Source: Lachnospiraceae bacterium
GTDB taxonomy: Bacteria; Bacillota; Clostridia; Lachnospirales; Lachnospiraceae
DNA length: 45,287 bases
NCBI GenBank assembly: GCA_022799355.1
Contig: JAAWOG010000025.1
Coordinates: 1-45,287 of the forward strand
Reading direction: 5' to 3'
This document shows positions 26,831-33,823 of the stretch, piece by piece. Numbering within the stretch: the stretch's first letter is position 1; every line of letters begins with the position of its first letter. The position numbers and the translations under genes are program-made. The notes beneath the pieces are model-generated. The model ran no database searches. It had not been told where the DNA came from and worked only from the letters and a program-made list of their open reading frames with translations.

Positions 26831-27127
26831 ATGATGGAAGAAAAGGAAAAGGTGGTTGAACGGATTCTGGCGGAGCATGTGGAGCCTTATCTTGCCGGAC
26901 ATGGCGGCAGCCTTTCTCTTACGGAGATCCGGGATCATATTGCCTATGTAAAGTTTACGGGGCACTGCAGCGGATGTCCTTCGGCGAAGTATACGTTGGA
27001 GACGGTTGTAAAAGAGGAAGTGCTGAAGTATACTGACGTGGTAGAGGATGTTAAGCTGGTGGAAGAAGTGGGCGATGAACTGTATGAATTTGCGAAAGCG
27101 TTGCTGAGGCGGGAAATATCGGTCTGA
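26831..27127 (+). CDS. NFU-type Fe-S scaffold/carrier domain protein
   Basis: A 98-residue stand-alone NifU C-terminal (NFU) domain. It has HVEPYLAGHGGSLSL and the cluster-binding GHCSGCPSAKYTL (CxxC), which binds a [4Fe-4S] cluster between two monomers. Such proteins deliver clusters to apo-enzymes. Its place right after abfD/abfT suggests it matures the Fe-S dehydratase. The start at 26831 (ATGATG) is used; its ribosome binding site is weak (AAGGG). Family is fairly certain; the partner is inferred. Confidence 0.82.
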   Translation: MMEEKEKVVERILAEHVEPYLAGHGGSLSLTEIRDHIAYVKFTGHCSGCPSAKYTLETVVKEEVLKYTDVVEDVKLVEEVGDELYEFAKALLRREISV

Positions 27128-27209
27128 TATGATTTATTTCACAGGAAAAATTTTCTGCCGGACACTGAAGCGGCAAAGGCGCAGCAGGTTTAGTAGGAGG
27201 AAAGGGACT

Positions 27210-27455
27210 ATGAAGGTCGGCTTGAAATTTTGTGGCGGGTGCAACCCTTATTATGACAGAGGAAGGGCGGTGCGGAACTTAAAGGAGAGGTTTCCCCGGT
27301 ATTTCTTTGAAGCGGTGCAAAAGGAAGGCTGCTATGACGTAGTATTGCTGATCTGCGGTTGTACAAGGGGCTGCGTGGAGCATTACCGGGAGGCTGAAGC
27401 CGACAGATATATTGTTCTGAAAGACAGGAAAGAATTTGCAGCGCTTTCGTTTTAA
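27210..27455 (+). CDS. Small Cys-rich protein with a CGGCNP motif
   Basis: An 81-residue protein with a very strong ribosome binding site (AGGAGG) before the ATG at 27210. It has KFCGGCNPYYDRGRAVRNLK at the N-terminus and LLICGCTRGCVEH near residues 47-59, so two Cys clusters that could bind an Fe-S cluster or metal or act as a thiol relay. Similar CGGCNP-type small proteins occur in anaerobes, from memory, but I know no assigned function. As last gene of the run, before a strong terminator, it probably belongs to the 4-hydroxybutyrate pathway, perhaps in cluster handling for the dehydratase. Confidence 0.7.
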   Translation: MKVGLKFCGGCNPYYDRGRAVRNLKERFPRYFFEAVQKEGCYDVVLLICGCTRGCVEHYREAEADRYIVLKDRKEFAALSF

Positions 27456-27555
27456 GGGGAAGGCTGAGGTTTTTTCTTCATATACCGGATGCATGTTAAG
27501 AAAATTATAAAATGTTAGTTTTTGTTTATAAGAATGGATAAATTCCATCTGAAAT

Positions 27556-27587
27556 TGCCGGTCCCGCTCCATGTGGCGGGACCGGCA
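27556..27587. terminator. Strong terminator ending the 4-hydroxybutyrate gene run
   Basis: A perfect 12-bp GC-rich stem (TGCCGGTCCCGC / GCGGGACCGGCA, 8-nt loop) followed by TATTTTAAG. It separates the catabolic run from the AT-rich RloA/RloB region. Confidence 0.85.
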
Positions 27588-27805
27588 TATTTTAAGCAGA
27601 GCGGTGTTTATTGGAAAGTTAAAAACAGACATGTATTGAAATGGAATGCATGTAGATGTGTAAAAATATAATTTTTACAAAAAAATAAACCTATAAATGA
27701 GGAAAATATGAATTAATGTGTTGATTTATACGAAAAATAGAATATAATATACATGAGAATAAGATTCGGATTATGAATGAAAGACCTGTAAGTAAGGAGA
27801 TTATT
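27588..27805. other. AT-rich gap before the RloA-like gene
   Basis: Between the terminator and the next start the DNA is much more AT-rich than the flanking operons, with runs of A. Only a promoter (27721-27748) is recognisable. Confidence 0.6.
27721..27748 (+). promoter_or_regulatory. Promoter of the RloA/RloB-like pair
   Basis: TTGATT (27721-27726), a 16-bp spacer and TATAAT (27743-27748), about 58 nt before the ATG. Confidence 0.6.
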
Positions 27806-29101
27806 ATGCTGATTCAATTTAATTTTAAAAATTTTAAATCCTTTCGTGAAGAAGTATCCCTGGACTTGACTGCAACAAAAATAACAGAACATGAAGATCA
27901 TGTGGCAGAAACAGCAAATGATAAACTTTTAAAGGTTGCAGCCATTTACGGTGCCAACGCAAGCGGGAAGTCCAATGTGTACGATGCATTTGAATATATG
28001 ACGTATTATGTGGAGGAATCCTTTAAATTTGGTGATGAAGAGGAACGGCGCAGGAAAATGGGAGATGCGTATCTGAAGGTGACACCCTTTCTTTTTGATG
28101 AAAAGAGCCGTGACGAAGAGACCATCTTTGAGGTATTCTATGTTGACAATTCGGAGGATACGGGAAAGACATACCAATATGGATTTTCCCTGAAAGATGA
28201 TGAAGTAGTAGAGGAATGGCTTTATTCCAAGGCAAAAACGGCACGGAACAGGTATCGGACGATTCTTTACCGTAAAAAAGGGGAAGAGTTGGAGATGAAT
28301 GGTTTTTCCAAAAATCATGTGGAGAATATCAAGGCATCCCTGAACAAAGAGTCCCTTATAGTATCTTTAGGGGCAAAGCTGCGGATTGCCAAATTGAAAA
28401 AAGTGAGAGACTGGTTTTTAAGCAATGAAATTGTAAATTTCGGTGATCCTGCGGAAAACTTTTTCCTTTCTAGGGTTTTGCCGGAGGGATTTGTGGACAA
28501 AAAAGAGGTGCGGAATAATGTGGTGGAATATTTTGCATCTTTTGACGAGGCGATACAGGACTTTCATATAAAAGAACTTCCACAGGAAGATGAAAAAAGC
28601 AATGGTAAAAGCTACAAGATTGACGCCCTGCATAAGATGGGAGACAGTGGGAAAATGGCTTCTATTCCATTGAAACAGGAATCAAACGGGACGTTAAAGA
28701 TGTTTGCTTTATATCCGTCTCTAAAGGAGGTGCTGGATCGGGGTTCTATCCTGTTTATTGACGAACTGAATGCCAGACTGCATCCATTGTTGGTAAGAAA
28801 TATTATATTGACATTTCTTTCTCCGGAAATCAATACTCAGAACGCACAACTTTTGTTTACAACCCATGACATCTGGCAGTTTTCCAATGAGTTGCTGCGG
28901 CGGGATGAAATCTGGATGGTTAATAAAAACAGAGATGGGGTTTCGGAGCTGTATTCTCTTGTTGAGTTTAAGGACGAGGATGGAAACAAAGTGCGGCGCG
29001 ATGAGGCGCTTGCAAAGAATTATCTTACGGGGAATTATGGAGCAATCCCGGCGTTAAAGCCTATGAAGATGTTGAAGGGGAGGACAATGGATGGCAAATA
29101 G
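27806..29101 (+). CDS. RloA-like AAA family ATPase
   Basis: A 431-residue ABC/OLD-type ATPase. It begins MLIQFNFKNFKSFREEVSLD, the SMC-like start of this group. Walker A is YGANASGKSN (about 48-57), Walker B is ILFIDELNARLHP and an H-loop lies in LLFTTHD. ATG 27806 has AAGGAG upstream and is preferred over an in-frame ATG at 27773. The pairing with an RloB-like gene (11-nt overlap) recalls RloA/RloB genes often found inside restriction-modification loci, and resembles the ATPase-plus-Toprim logic of anti-phage systems such as PARIS. A defence role is inferred from family and setting. Confidence 0.8.
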   Translation: MLIQFNFKNFKSFREEVSLDLTATKITEHEDHVAETANDKLLKVAAIYGANASGKSNVYDAFEYMTYYVEESFKFGDEEERRRKMGDAYLKVTPFLFDEKSRDEETIFEVFYVDNSEDTGKTYQYGFSLKDDEVVEEWLYSKAKTARNRYRTILYRKKGEELEMNGFSKNHVENIKASLNKESLIVSLGAKLRIAKLKKVRDWFLSNEIVNFGDPAENFFLSRVLPEGFVDKKEVRNNVVEYFASFDEAIQDFHIKELPQEDEKSNGKSYKIDALHKMGDSGKMASIPLKQESNGTLKMFALYPSLKEVLDRGSILFIDELNARLHPLLVRNIILTFLSPEINTQNAQLLFTTHDIWQFSNELLRRDEIWMVNKNRDGVSELYSLVEFKDEDGNKVRRDEALAKNYLTGNYGAIPALKPMKMLKGRTMDGK

Positions 29102-29792
29102 GGGGAAAGTGATCGGAAAAAAAGCCGCCTCTGAGGGGAAACCCAGCGACAGGAGAGCCGGAAAAAGGCGGGACAGAAATAAATGTGTGGGTGCCAGGGT
29201 TCCTGAACTGGGATATTATCTGATTGTTACGGATACGGATGAAACGGAGAAAAATTATTTTGAGGGATTGCGGGACAGTATTCCGGCAGAGTTGAAAGAT
29301 CGGCTTGTGATAAAGGTAGAGAAGGCCAGGACTGTGGAACTTGTGAGGAAGGCTCTGGAAATGACAGGGCAGGAATCACAGTATCGGATTCCATGGATTG
29401 TTTTTGACAGAGATCAGGTGAAAGACTTTGATGAAATTATCCGGGCGGCAGAGAAAAACGGTGTGGGTGCAGGATGGTCCAATCCTTGTTTTGAGATTTG
29501 GATGCATGCGTATTTGGGGGAGATACCGGTGATTATGGAATCTTATACCTGTTGTGACAGGTTTGCGGAGAAGTTCGAGAAGGTAACAGGGCAGAAGTAT
29601 TTCAAGAATGACAGAGATATTTATCGGAAATTGGTGCAATGTGGAGATGAAAAAAAGGCGATTCAGATGGCGGAGAGATGTTATAAAAGATGTGTGGAAG
29701 ATGGGAAGCGGAAACCGTCGGAGATGTGGCCGGCTTGCAGGGTACATAGATTGGTGGAAGAAATATTAAAAAAATGTAATGTGCTATTCTGA
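29091..29792 (+). CDS. RloB-like protein
   Basis: A 233-residue protein with a basic N-terminus (KKAASEGKPSDRRAGKRRDR). The RloB/Toprim-like pattern follows: TDTDETEKNYFEGL (acidic ETE..YF motif, about residues 45-58), IPWIVFDRDQ (about 99-108) and SNPCFEIWMHAYLGE (about 127-141). The acidic residues suit a metal-dependent nuclease. Its start lies inside the ATPase gene, so the two are translated together. No terminator was clear after it. Family assignment is good; the target of the predicted nuclease is unknown. Confidence 0.82.
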   Translation: MANRGKVIGKKAASEGKPSDRRAGKRRDRNKCVGARVPELGYYLIVTDTDETEKNYFEGLRDSIPAELKDRLVIKVEKARTVELVRKALEMTGQESQYRIPWIVFDRDQVKDFDEIIRAAEKNGVGAGWSNPCFEIWMHAYLGEIPVIMESYTCCDRFAEKFEKVTGQKYFKNDRDIYRKLVQCGDEKKAIQMAERCYKRCVEDGKRKPSEMWPACRVHRLVEEILKKCNVLF

Positions 29793-29859
29793 AAAGTTAG
29801 AAAGCTGTAAAATCCGACTGCAAAAGAAAATAATTAAAATGTAATTAAAAAATTTTCCC

Positions 29860-29895
29860 TTGACATATTATTATTTTGATATTATCATAATGATA
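29860..29895 (+). promoter_or_regulatory. Promoter with overlapping palindrome before the SPFH gene
   Basis: TTGACA (29860-29865), 17 bp, TATCAT (29883-29888). The -10 box is the left half of a 13-bp palindrome TATCAT-A-ATGATA (29883-29895), a likely repressor site. Its look recalls Fur-family boxes but does not match one fully. Confidence 0.6.
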
Positions 29896-29930
29896 TTAAG
29901 AAAAAACAGAGAAAAAAGGGAGGGAAAAAC

Positions 29931-30947
29931 ATGGGTATCACATACAAAAAATTCGATCCTACGGAATATGTTATGAAGGTGAAAAAGGGGAAGGTTGTTC
30001 AACAGGGGCTGGGGCTGTCTTTTTTCTATCATACGATGACCGAGAGCATGATGGTTATTCCGACTACGGCGTTTGATACAAGTTTTGCGTTCAACGATAT
30101 TATGACATCGGATTTCCAGTGCGTCAGCGTGCAGGGAGATATCTCCTACATTATCACGGATTATGAGAAGGCGGCTCAGATGGTGGATTTTTCCTACAGG
30201 GATAAAAAGGAATACGCCGTTGTCCTGAAAGAGGCAAAACAGAAGATGGCAAAGCGTATTATCAATCTGGCAAAGGTCCATGTGGCAAAGCTGGTCAGCG
30301 GTAAAAGTGTGCGGGAAGCGATTATCTGTGCGGATGAGTTGGCGGAAGCGCTGAAAACGGGTATGAAAAATGACAAAACGATTCAGACCTTTGGGCTTGA
30401 GATGATTTCGGTGTCCATTCTCAGCGTTCTGGCGCAGGCGGATACCAGGAAGGCTCTGGAAGCCGCCACCAGGGAGGAAATTTTAAAACAACAGGACGAT
30501 GCGATCTACAAGCGCAGAAATGCGGCCATCGAACAGGAACGTATCGTCAGAGAAAATGAGCTGAACACGGAGATTAAGGTTGCGGAGAAAACGAAGGAAA
30601 AACGGGAGAAAGAGATGGAGATGAAACGCCTTGTGCAGGAGAGGCAGGCGGAGCTGGATGCCAGAAAGCTGGCGGATGATATCCGGCTGGAAGAAGAGAA
30701 CTGCAAGCTGGTGGATTTGCAGACGGAGAATGAAAAGAAGAAATCGGACGCGAAAGCTTATGATTCGGAGGCGATCTTAAGGACCTTTACCAGCGTGGAT
30801 AAAGAGGTGGTGAAAGCCCTTGTGACAAGCGGAATGGACAGCAGGGCGCTGATCGCCAGAGCGTTTGTGGAGATCGGGGATAAGGCGGATAAGATCGGCG
30901 TGCTGAACGTGTCGCCGGATCTGCTGGAATCGCTGGCGAATGCATAA
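29931..30947 (+). CDS. SPFH/band-7 domain protein without a membrane segment
   Basis: A 338-residue protein with an SPFH-like fold (about residues 15-190, including SVQGDISYIITDYEKAAQMVDF). It continues into a long charged coiled coil (about 180-275, rich in E, K and R) and a short C-terminal domain. There is no N-terminal membrane helix, unlike flotillin or stomatin. It likely forms a homo-oligomeric ring or scaffold in the cytoplasm or at the membrane surface. GGGAGGG precedes the ATG. It is paired with the NAD-kinase-like gene downstream (131-nt gap). Specific function unknown. Confidence 0.78.
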   Translation: MGITYKKFDPTEYVMKVKKGKVVQQGLGLSFFYHTMTESMMVIPTTAFDTSFAFNDIMTSDFQCVSVQGDISYIITDYEKAAQMVDFSYRDKKEYAVVLKEAKQKMAKRIINLAKVHVAKLVSGKSVREAIICADELAEALKTGMKNDKTIQTFGLEMISVSILSVLAQADTRKALEAATREEILKQQDDAIYKRRNAAIEQERIVRENELNTEIKVAEKTKEKREKEMEMKRLVQERQAELDARKLADDIRLEEENCKLVDLQTENEKKKSDAKAYDSEAILRTFTSVDKEVVKALVTSGMDSRALIARAFVEIGDKADKIGVLNVSPDLLESLANA

Positions 30948-30956
30948 GCCGGAATC

Positions 30957-31005
30957 GCAGACAAATGTATGAGATAAAATTGCAGGCAAATATATAAGAT
31001 GGAAC
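30957..31005. repeat. Imperfect 25-nt tandem repeat
   Basis: Two adjacent units begin GCAGACAAATGTAT (30957) and GCAGGCAAATATAT (30982) and agree at 18 of 24 positions. They lie in the gap between the SPFH and NAD-kinase-like genes. No coding role was seen. Confidence 0.5.
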
Positions 31006-31078
31006 CTGACAGAAAGTGTGCGGGCGGCAGAGCGGTCCGCAGAAGCAAAAAAGATATGAATAAGAGGAGCATGGCGAC

Positions 31079-32008
31079 ATGGACAGAGGTATGAACAAGG
31101 TAGTTCTTGTCACAAGAGAGACAAGGCTGCAGGAACTGATCCGAAAATATAATACGATGGAGCAGGCGCGGTTTTATATGGAACATCTGGGAGCGGATTT
31201 TTCCGACTATCTGCGGGAAGATAAGAACTATCGGGAAGCGGTGGAAAAGGCGGCGGCAGCAGCGGAAAAATATGCCAGAGTACAGCGCATCAGCCGGGAT
31301 TTTCTGCCCAATATGCTGTTTGGCGAAAAGGATATCGTTGTTGCCATCGGACAGGACGGACTTGTGGCAAATGTGATGAAATATTTAAACGGACAGCCGC
31401 TGATCGGTATCAATCCCGATCCCGCCAGGTGGGACGGCATATTGCTCCCTTTTGAGGCGGGGCAGGCGGAGGAGACGCTTGTGAAAACCCTTGCGGGCAA
31501 TTATACGGCAAAAGAGATTACGATGGCACAGGCAAGCACCCGGGACGGGCAGTGTATGCTCGCTGTCAATGATCTGTTTATAGGGCACAGGAGCCATGTG
31601 TCCGCAAGATATGATATCACATGGAACAGAGCCAGAGAGCATCAGTCATCCAGCGGCATCATCGTCTCCACCGGGCTTGGCTCTACGGGCTGGTACAGAT
31701 CCGTCATTACCCAGGCGGCAGGGATCGCCCGGGTTTTCCTCGGACAGGAATTGAGGGCGGAGAGGCTCAGGTGGGATGATGACAGGCTTATCTTTGTGGT
31801 CAGGGAGCCCTTTCCCAGCCGCTCTACCAAAACCGATATCGTTTTCGGCGAAATCGGTGAGAGCGATGATTTCCGTATTTTGTCACAGATGTCCGGAAAC
31901 GGTGTGGTCTTTTCGGATGGAATCGAGGCTGACGCAATCGAGTTTAATGCCGGAACGGAGGTTACGATACGGAGAGCGCCCCGGAAGGGGATGCTGGTGG
32001 TCGCCTGA
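31079..32008 (+). CDS. Divergent NAD kinase/diacylglycerol kinase-fold protein
   Basis: A 309-residue protein. The N-terminal part (LIRKYNTMEQARFYMEHLGADF) is not part of classical NAD kinase. The core resembles the NAD kinase fold: VVAIGQDGLVANVMKYL (about 87-103) stands in for the GGDGT loop, with the second Gly replaced by Gln. AVNDLFIGH stands in for the NE motif, and STGLGSTGW is the Gly-rich nucleotide site. It could phosphorylate NAD or a related metabolite, or only bind nucleotide. The start may be 31079 or the ATG at 31091. It follows the SPFH gene; I recall similar SPFH plus NAD-kinase-like pairs elsewhere, but without function. Confidence 0.72.
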   Translation: MDRGMNKVVLVTRETRLQELIRKYNTMEQARFYMEHLGADFSDYLREDKNYREAVEKAAAAAEKYARVQRISRDFLPNMLFGEKDIVVAIGQDGLVANVMKYLNGQPLIGINPDPARWDGILLPFEAGQAEETLVKTLAGNYTAKEITMAQASTRDGQCMLAVNDLFIGHRSHVSARYDITWNRAREHQSSSGIIVSTGLGSTGWYRSVITQAAGIARVFLGQELRAERLRWDDDRLIFVVREPFPSRSTKTDIVFGEIGESDDFRILSQMSGNGVVFSDGIEADAIEFNAGTEVTIRRAPRKGMLVVA

Positions 32009-32043
32009 TTTTACATGGGATCGTATGGTTTTCCAGTTGTAAA

Positions 32044-32098
32044 AAAGGACCGAAAAGAGCACCAACGTCATAACATCGGTGCTCTTTATCAGTCCTTT
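32044..32098. terminator. Bidirectional terminator
   Basis: Nested stems: AAAGGAC/GTCCTTT outside and AAAGAGCACC/GGTGCTCTTT inside. It lies between the convergent NAD-kinase-like gene and dgoD, with A-runs on one side and T-runs on the other, so it probably serves both. Confidence 0.85.
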
Positions 32099-32127
32099 AA
32101 ACTACTCTGATACTGCGTTAATACTTC

Positions 32128-33276
32128 TTACCACTCCGCAATAGATCCGTCCGCATGTCTCCATACGGGATTCTTCCAGTTGTGGTTTTCTTTCGCTTCT
32201 TCAAGAACCAGTTCCTTGTTTACATCTACGCCAAGTCCCGGAAGCTTCGGCAGATTTACGTAGCCGTCGATAAACTCGAAATCTTCCTTGTTGTTTACAT
32301 AATCCAGAACGCTCTTGCCCACGTTGTAGTGGATGCCCATGCTCTGTTCCTGGATTACGGCGTTGTAGCAGGTAGCGTCCACGTTCAGGCAGCTTGCCAG
32401 AGCGATCGGTCCGAGAGGACAGTGGGGCGCCAGCGCCACATCATAGGCTTCCGCCATGGCGCCGATCTTCTTCACTTCGGTTAAACCGCCTGCATGGCTT
32501 AAGTCGGGCTGGATAATATCTACGCCGCCGGTCTGCAGAAGGCGCTTGAAATCATATTTGCTGAAAAGGCGCTCGCCGGTAGCGATGGGGATATTACATG
32601 CCGCTGCGATCTCGGGGAAGTATTCCATATTTTCGCACAGTACGGGCTCCTCGATAAACATCGGATCAAACTCTTCCAGTTTTTTAGCCAGGATCTTAGC
32701 CATGGGTTTGTGTACACGGCCGTGGAAATCGATGGCAATGCCGAAATATTTGCCGCAGGATTCGCGGATCGCGGCAACACGCTCGAGCACCGCATCTATC
32801 TTATCGTAGGAATCCACCATCTGCAGTTCTTCGGTGGCATTCATCTTGATCGCCTGAAAGCCCGCGTTTTTCTTCTCGAGAGCGGCAGCGCCCACATCGC
32901 TTGGACGGTCTCCGCCGATCCAGCTGTATACTTTCATTTTTGTGTGGCATGCGCCTCCCATCAGTTCGTATACGGGTACGCCGAGAGCCTTACCCTTGAT
33001 ATCCCAGAGAGCCTGGTCGATACCGGAGATGGCGCTCATCAGCACGCCGCCGCCTCTGTAGAAGCCCGCCCGGTAGAGAGTGCTCCAGATATCCTCGATC
33101 TTCCGCGGATCTGCGCCGATCAGATAGTCCTTCATTTCCTGTACGCAGGCGAGAACGGTGCTGCAGTGGCCTTCCAGTACGGGCTCGCCCCAGCCGGTGA
33201 TGCCCTCGTCCGTGATGATCTCCACAAAACCCCAGCGGGGACGGACTGTGTAGGTGTTGACTTCCATAATTTTCAT
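32128..33276 (-). CDS. dgoD: D-galactonate dehydratase
   Basis: A 382-residue enolase-superfamily enzyme dehydrating D-galactonate to 2-keto-3-deoxy-D-galactonate. The residues known for E. coli DgoD all sit at the same numbers: D183 and H185 (in AIDFHGRV), E209 (FIEEPV), E235 (TGERLF) and H285 ([10 protein letters not shown]). ATG 33276 has AGGAGGAATT before it; the frame stays open upstream to 33501 but that part is leader. The gene is transcribed away from the sugar-acid operon at 33824 and shares the control region with it. Kinase and aldolase for its product are encoded at 43073-44821. Confidence 0.94.
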   Translation of the reverse strand: MKIMEVNTYTVRPRWGFVEIITDEGITGWGEPVLEGHCSTVLACVQEMKDYLIGADPRKIEDIWSTLYRAGFYRGGGVLMSAISGIDQALWDIKGKALGVPVYELMGGACHTKMKVYSWIGGDRPSDVGAAALEKKNAGFQAIKMNATEELQMVDSYDKIDAVLERVAAIRESCGKYFGIAIDFHGRVHKPMAKILAKKLEEFDPMFIEEPVLCENMEYFPEIAAACNIPIATGERLFSKYDFKRLLQTGGVDIIQPDLSHAGGLTEVKKIGAMAEAYDVALAPHCPLGPIALASCLNVDATCYNAVIQEQSMGIHYNVGKSVLDYVNNKEDFEFIDGYVNLPKLPGLGVDVNKELVLEEAKENHNWKNPVWRHADGSIAEW

Positions 33277-33518
33277 GACAGAATTCCTCCTTCTTAATAT
33301 AGAATAGTTTTGTATAGAATATATAGTTCTGCATATCCTGACGGTGCTGATGAAAAAAAATAACCGGGCAAAAGCGCTCCCCTGCAGGATGACGGAGCCA
33401 TAAAAATAAATAAAATATAAAGTTGATATACAAACAAAGCGCTGAAAAGGAGAAAGGGAATACTGCCTTCCGGCCTCCCGGCGTGACGGAGTTTGTTGCA
33501 TAATGATAATTAAGAATT

Positions 33519-33546
33519 ATTATATAACATTGTCCGACAAAAACAA
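33519..33546 (-). promoter_or_regulatory. dgoD promoter with operator in the spacer
   Basis: On the minus strand, TTGTTT (33546-33541), a 16-bp spacer and TATAAT (33524-33519). The spacer holds a perfect 11-bp palindrome TTGTC-C-GACAA (33530-33540). A protein bound there would block the promoter. The GntR protein at 39872 is the natural candidate. Confidence 0.6.
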
Positions 33547-33630
33547 TCCGGCAAAATGCACAAAATGAAGCTGAAAAATTGTGCATAACGTAAAAAAGTC
33601 ACTGCGAAATGAAAGAAACTCCATTTTTCG

Positions 33631-33659
33631 TTGACAAATTGAAAGGGGGATGTTAGATT
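33631..33659 (+). promoter_or_regulatory. Promoter of the sugar-acid operon
   Basis: TTGACA (33631-33636), 17 bp, TAGATT (33654-33659). The start near 33666 would place the operator at 33681-33706 just inside the transcript. Confidence 0.55.
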
Positions 33660-33680
33660 GAATTTATGTTGAATTGGTTA

Positions 33681-33706
33681 GACAACTTGTACCACTATAA
33701 GTTGTC
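33681..33706. promoter_or_regulatory. Candidate operator of the sugar-acid operon
   Basis: An 8-bp inverted repeat GACAACTT-N10-AAGTTGTC. Its half-sites share GACAA/TTGTC with the palindrome in the dgoD promoter, suggesting one regulator for both directions. Position just downstream of the promoter fits repression. Confidence 0.55.
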
Positions 33707-33823
33707 GGCCACTGCCGCATTTTCATGTATCAGGCACGGGATGTAAGGATGAAACATATCGTGCAGGTATAAGGAAAATACGGTATACATAATAATACTA
33801 AATTTCAAGAGGAGGGATTTATT

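Larger units (their letters stand above)
33277..33823. other. Divergent control region between dgoD and the transporter gene
   Basis: This 547-bp gap holds two back-to-back promoters, each with an inverted repeat built from GACAA/TTGTC half-sites, a leader of about 235 nt for dgoD, and a leader of about 160 nt for the transporter gene. A small ATAATT/AATTAT palindrome lies at 33506-33520. No gene or known riboswitch was recognised. Confidence 0.7.

Noticed and set aside
33277-33501. N-terminal extension of DgoD
   Set aside because: The family length and catalytic numbering match exactly from the ATG at 33276, which has its own AGGAGG; the upstream part is the mRNA leader.
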